A DNA stretch of 64,000 nt from Solibacillus sp. FSL H8-0523 (lineage in GTDB: Bacteria; Bacillota; Bacilli; Bacillales_A; Planococcaceae), in contig NZ_CP150291.1 in assembly GCF_038051985.1 (NCBI RefSeq), forward strand, positions 1,116,001-1,180,000, read 5' to 3'. Shown here one piece after another: positions 63,104 to 64,000 of this stretch (its first letter is position 1; each line of letters opens with the position of its first letter). Under the pieces are notes generated by a model, which had not been told where the DNA came from, did no database searches, and saw only the letters and a program-made list of their open reading frames with translations. Both the position numbers and the translations under genes were made by a program.

Positions 63104-63217
63104 TTGAAACTTTCAAAGCAAGCGAAATGGGGATTAGGTTTACTGACAGCAATCATTGTGTGGAGTCTTCTTTTCATTTACGTTATCAGTCCATTAGTTT
63201 ATAAAATGTCGAACTAG
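63104..63217 (+). CDS. 37-residue single-span membrane peptide
   Basis: Short reading frame with TTG start eight bases after GGGTGA, directly after the lysA stop. Basic N-terminus (MKLSKQAKWG) followed by one hydrophobic helix (IIVWSLLFIYVISPLVYK) and a short tail. Its strong ribosome site and membrane pattern suggest a real small protein co-expressed with lysA. No family recognised. Confidence 0.6.
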   Translation: MKLSKQAKWGLGLLTAIIVWSLLFIYVISPLVYKMSN

Positions 63218-63315
63218 TTTAGTACAAGCTACAGTGTAACGTTGGAAAATTGTGTTATTGCATTTCTCGGCATCTTTTGATAGGATTTGCAATGGTAGAA
63301 TTGAGGGAATGTTAA

Positions 63316-63681
63316 ATGTTAGTTCGATATAAAAAGACACTTGAAAAAATTGCGATGGGATTAATTTCATTAATGCCGCAAGAAAAAGAAATCAAACGCT
63401 TAATGGAAACTATTCAACAATATGAACAAAACGATAATTGGACATTATATTTGTGGAAAAAGAATGATGAATACGTTGGAACAGTTGGCATTATGGAAGA
63501 AGATAATGTTGCAACACTCCAGCATATTACAGTCATTCCATCTTATCGCGGTGAAGGGGTAGCCATGGAAATGCTACAGGAGCTAAAAGATATGGGCTAC
63601 GAGAAAATCGTTCCCAATGATGACACACATGCATTTGTTCAAAAGTGTATACCTATATTAAATAACGAAGCAGATGAGTAA
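63316..63681 (+). CDS. ribT: RibT-like GNAT acetyltransferase
   Basis: A 121-residue GNAT-family protein that aligns well with B. subtilis RibT. MLVRYKKTLEKIAMGLISLM and the acetyl-CoA motif VIPSYRGEGVAMEMLQELK are conserved, and KIVPNDDTHAFVQKC follows. RibT is usually in the riboflavin operon, of unknown substrate; the rib genes are not in the window. GAGGGAA precedes the ATG. Confidence 0.88.
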   Translation: MLVRYKKTLEKIAMGLISLMPQEKEIKRLMETIQQYEQNDNWTLYLWKKNDEYVGTVGIMEEDNVATLQHITVIPSYRGEGVAMEMLQELKDMGYEKIVPNDDTHAFVQKCIPILNNEADE

Positions 63682-63689
63682 TCTGGCTT

Positions 63690-63734
63690 CAATAAAAAAG
63701 TGAAGTGGCCTCTGCAGCCATTTCACTTTTTTAT
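63690..63734 (+). terminator. Terminator after ribT
   Basis: AAAAAAGTGAAGTGGC / GCCATTTCACTTTTTT stem followed by T residues. Confidence 0.9.
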
Positions 63735-63797
63735 TTGTTAAGGAAATTATAGATTATCGCATTGTGGATAACTTTGCATAAAGTTCCCTCTACGTCT

Positions 63798-64000
63798 AGG
63801 CTAAAGCGCCAGCCCCTCGAGCTTTTCGGTCCCGCCTTGAGATGCGTGGTAAAGCGTTTACTTTCTAGTCGGGCCCTCCAAAGCTTGAGGCTCACACGAC
63901 GTGAGTCATTTCGGGCATGCCACATGGATGTGGCGTTTTGACCGATCACGGCTTAGAGGGCGCTTTAGCGCTTTGTTTCTTTGCGGTTGAAGGCACGGAT
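63798..64000. repeat. GC-rich, highly structured intergenic element (runs off the right edge)
   Basis: Nested complementary blocks: GCTAAAGCGCC (63800-63810) with GGCGCTTTAGC (63959-63969), CGGTC (63827-63831) with GACCG (63940-63944), CCTCGAGCTTT with AAAGCTTGAGG, plus a GCCACA/TGTGGC hairpin (63919-63934). GC content is well above that of neighbours. It looks like a folded RNA or a repeat-family element; no convincing protein reading. Confidence 0.6.

Noticed and set aside
63731-63949. 72-residue minus-strand reading frame at the right edge
   Set aside because: It lies inside the structured GC-rich element, with no ribosome site and no recognisable protein pattern.

Overview
The window looks like a chromosomal segment of a low-GC, spore-forming Firmicute of the Bacillales. 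Gene order follows the Bacillus subtilis glyQS-ccpN-dnaG-sigA-cccA-trmK-yqfO-ispH-yqfQ-cshB-nfo-zur block and the nudF-spoIIM-fur-xerD-deoB-pdp-spoIIA-lysA block. Protein divergence and the rearrangements suggest the Planococcaceae (Solibacillus/Lysinibacillus-like), but this is inference from gene content, not a search. There are no rRNA or tRNA genes, no CRISPR array, no prophage and no insertion sequence.

Region by region. 1-10 kb: the 5' end of glyQS behind a glycine T-box, then ccpN-ppsR, dnaG-sigA, an acyl-CoA dehydrogenase, cytochrome c-550, and trmK-yqfO. 10-20 kb: an unusual DHODH-like/membrane fusion protein, ispH, a HAD phosphatase, yqfQ, cshB, nfo, a PBP4-type carboxypeptidase, pcp and a short GlnR-like regulator behind a perfect GlnR/TnrA box. 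20-22.4 kb: a Zur-boxed zinc uptake operon (znuC-znuB-zur). 22.4-27.8 kb: a cobalamin-riboswitch-controlled corrinoid salvage cluster (adenosyltransferase-like protein, BtuF-like lipoprotein, CobU, CobS, CobC-like phosphatase, a second CobU-like protein, and a CblT/CblS-like alpha-ribazole transporter and kinase). 27.9-35.3 kb: ilvE with a CodY-like box, nfeD-floT behind a sigma-W-like promoter, a YunD-like phosphoesterase, a heme monooxygenase, and poorly known proteins.

35.7-39.4 kb holds a LiaIFSR/PspA-type envelope-stress operon. 40-43.9 kb holds a glycine betaine ABC transporter (opuAA-AB-AC) next to a BusR-like GntR/RCK_C regulator, with three copies of a near-identical operator around the promoter. 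44-50.7 kb: luxS, hydrolase, thiolase, yqkE, VanZ, aldo-keto reductase, nudF, a divergent SpoIIM, fur, and a YflT-type stress protein behind a sigma-B-like promoter. 50.9-52.7 kb: a MerR regulator and a CNNM/CorC membrane protein with unusual translation signals. 52.9-63.7 kb: xerD, deoB, pdp, a SulP transporter, spoIIAA-AB-sigF directly followed by spoVAF (spoVAA-AE and dacF are absent), lysA, a 37-residue membrane peptide and ribT. The right edge enters a GC-rich, highly structured intergenic element. A second dispersed intergenic repeat occurs twice, in opposite orientation, near 35.6 and 52.8 kb.

Most genes are housekeeping. The parts most worth a second look are the BusR-like operator layout, the corrinoid/alpha-ribazole salvage cluster, the duplicated AHDR membrane module fused to a degenerate DHODH barrel, the hairpin between Shine-Dalgarno and start codon of the CNNM gene, the apparent ATC start of its MerR partner, and the two structured repeat families.
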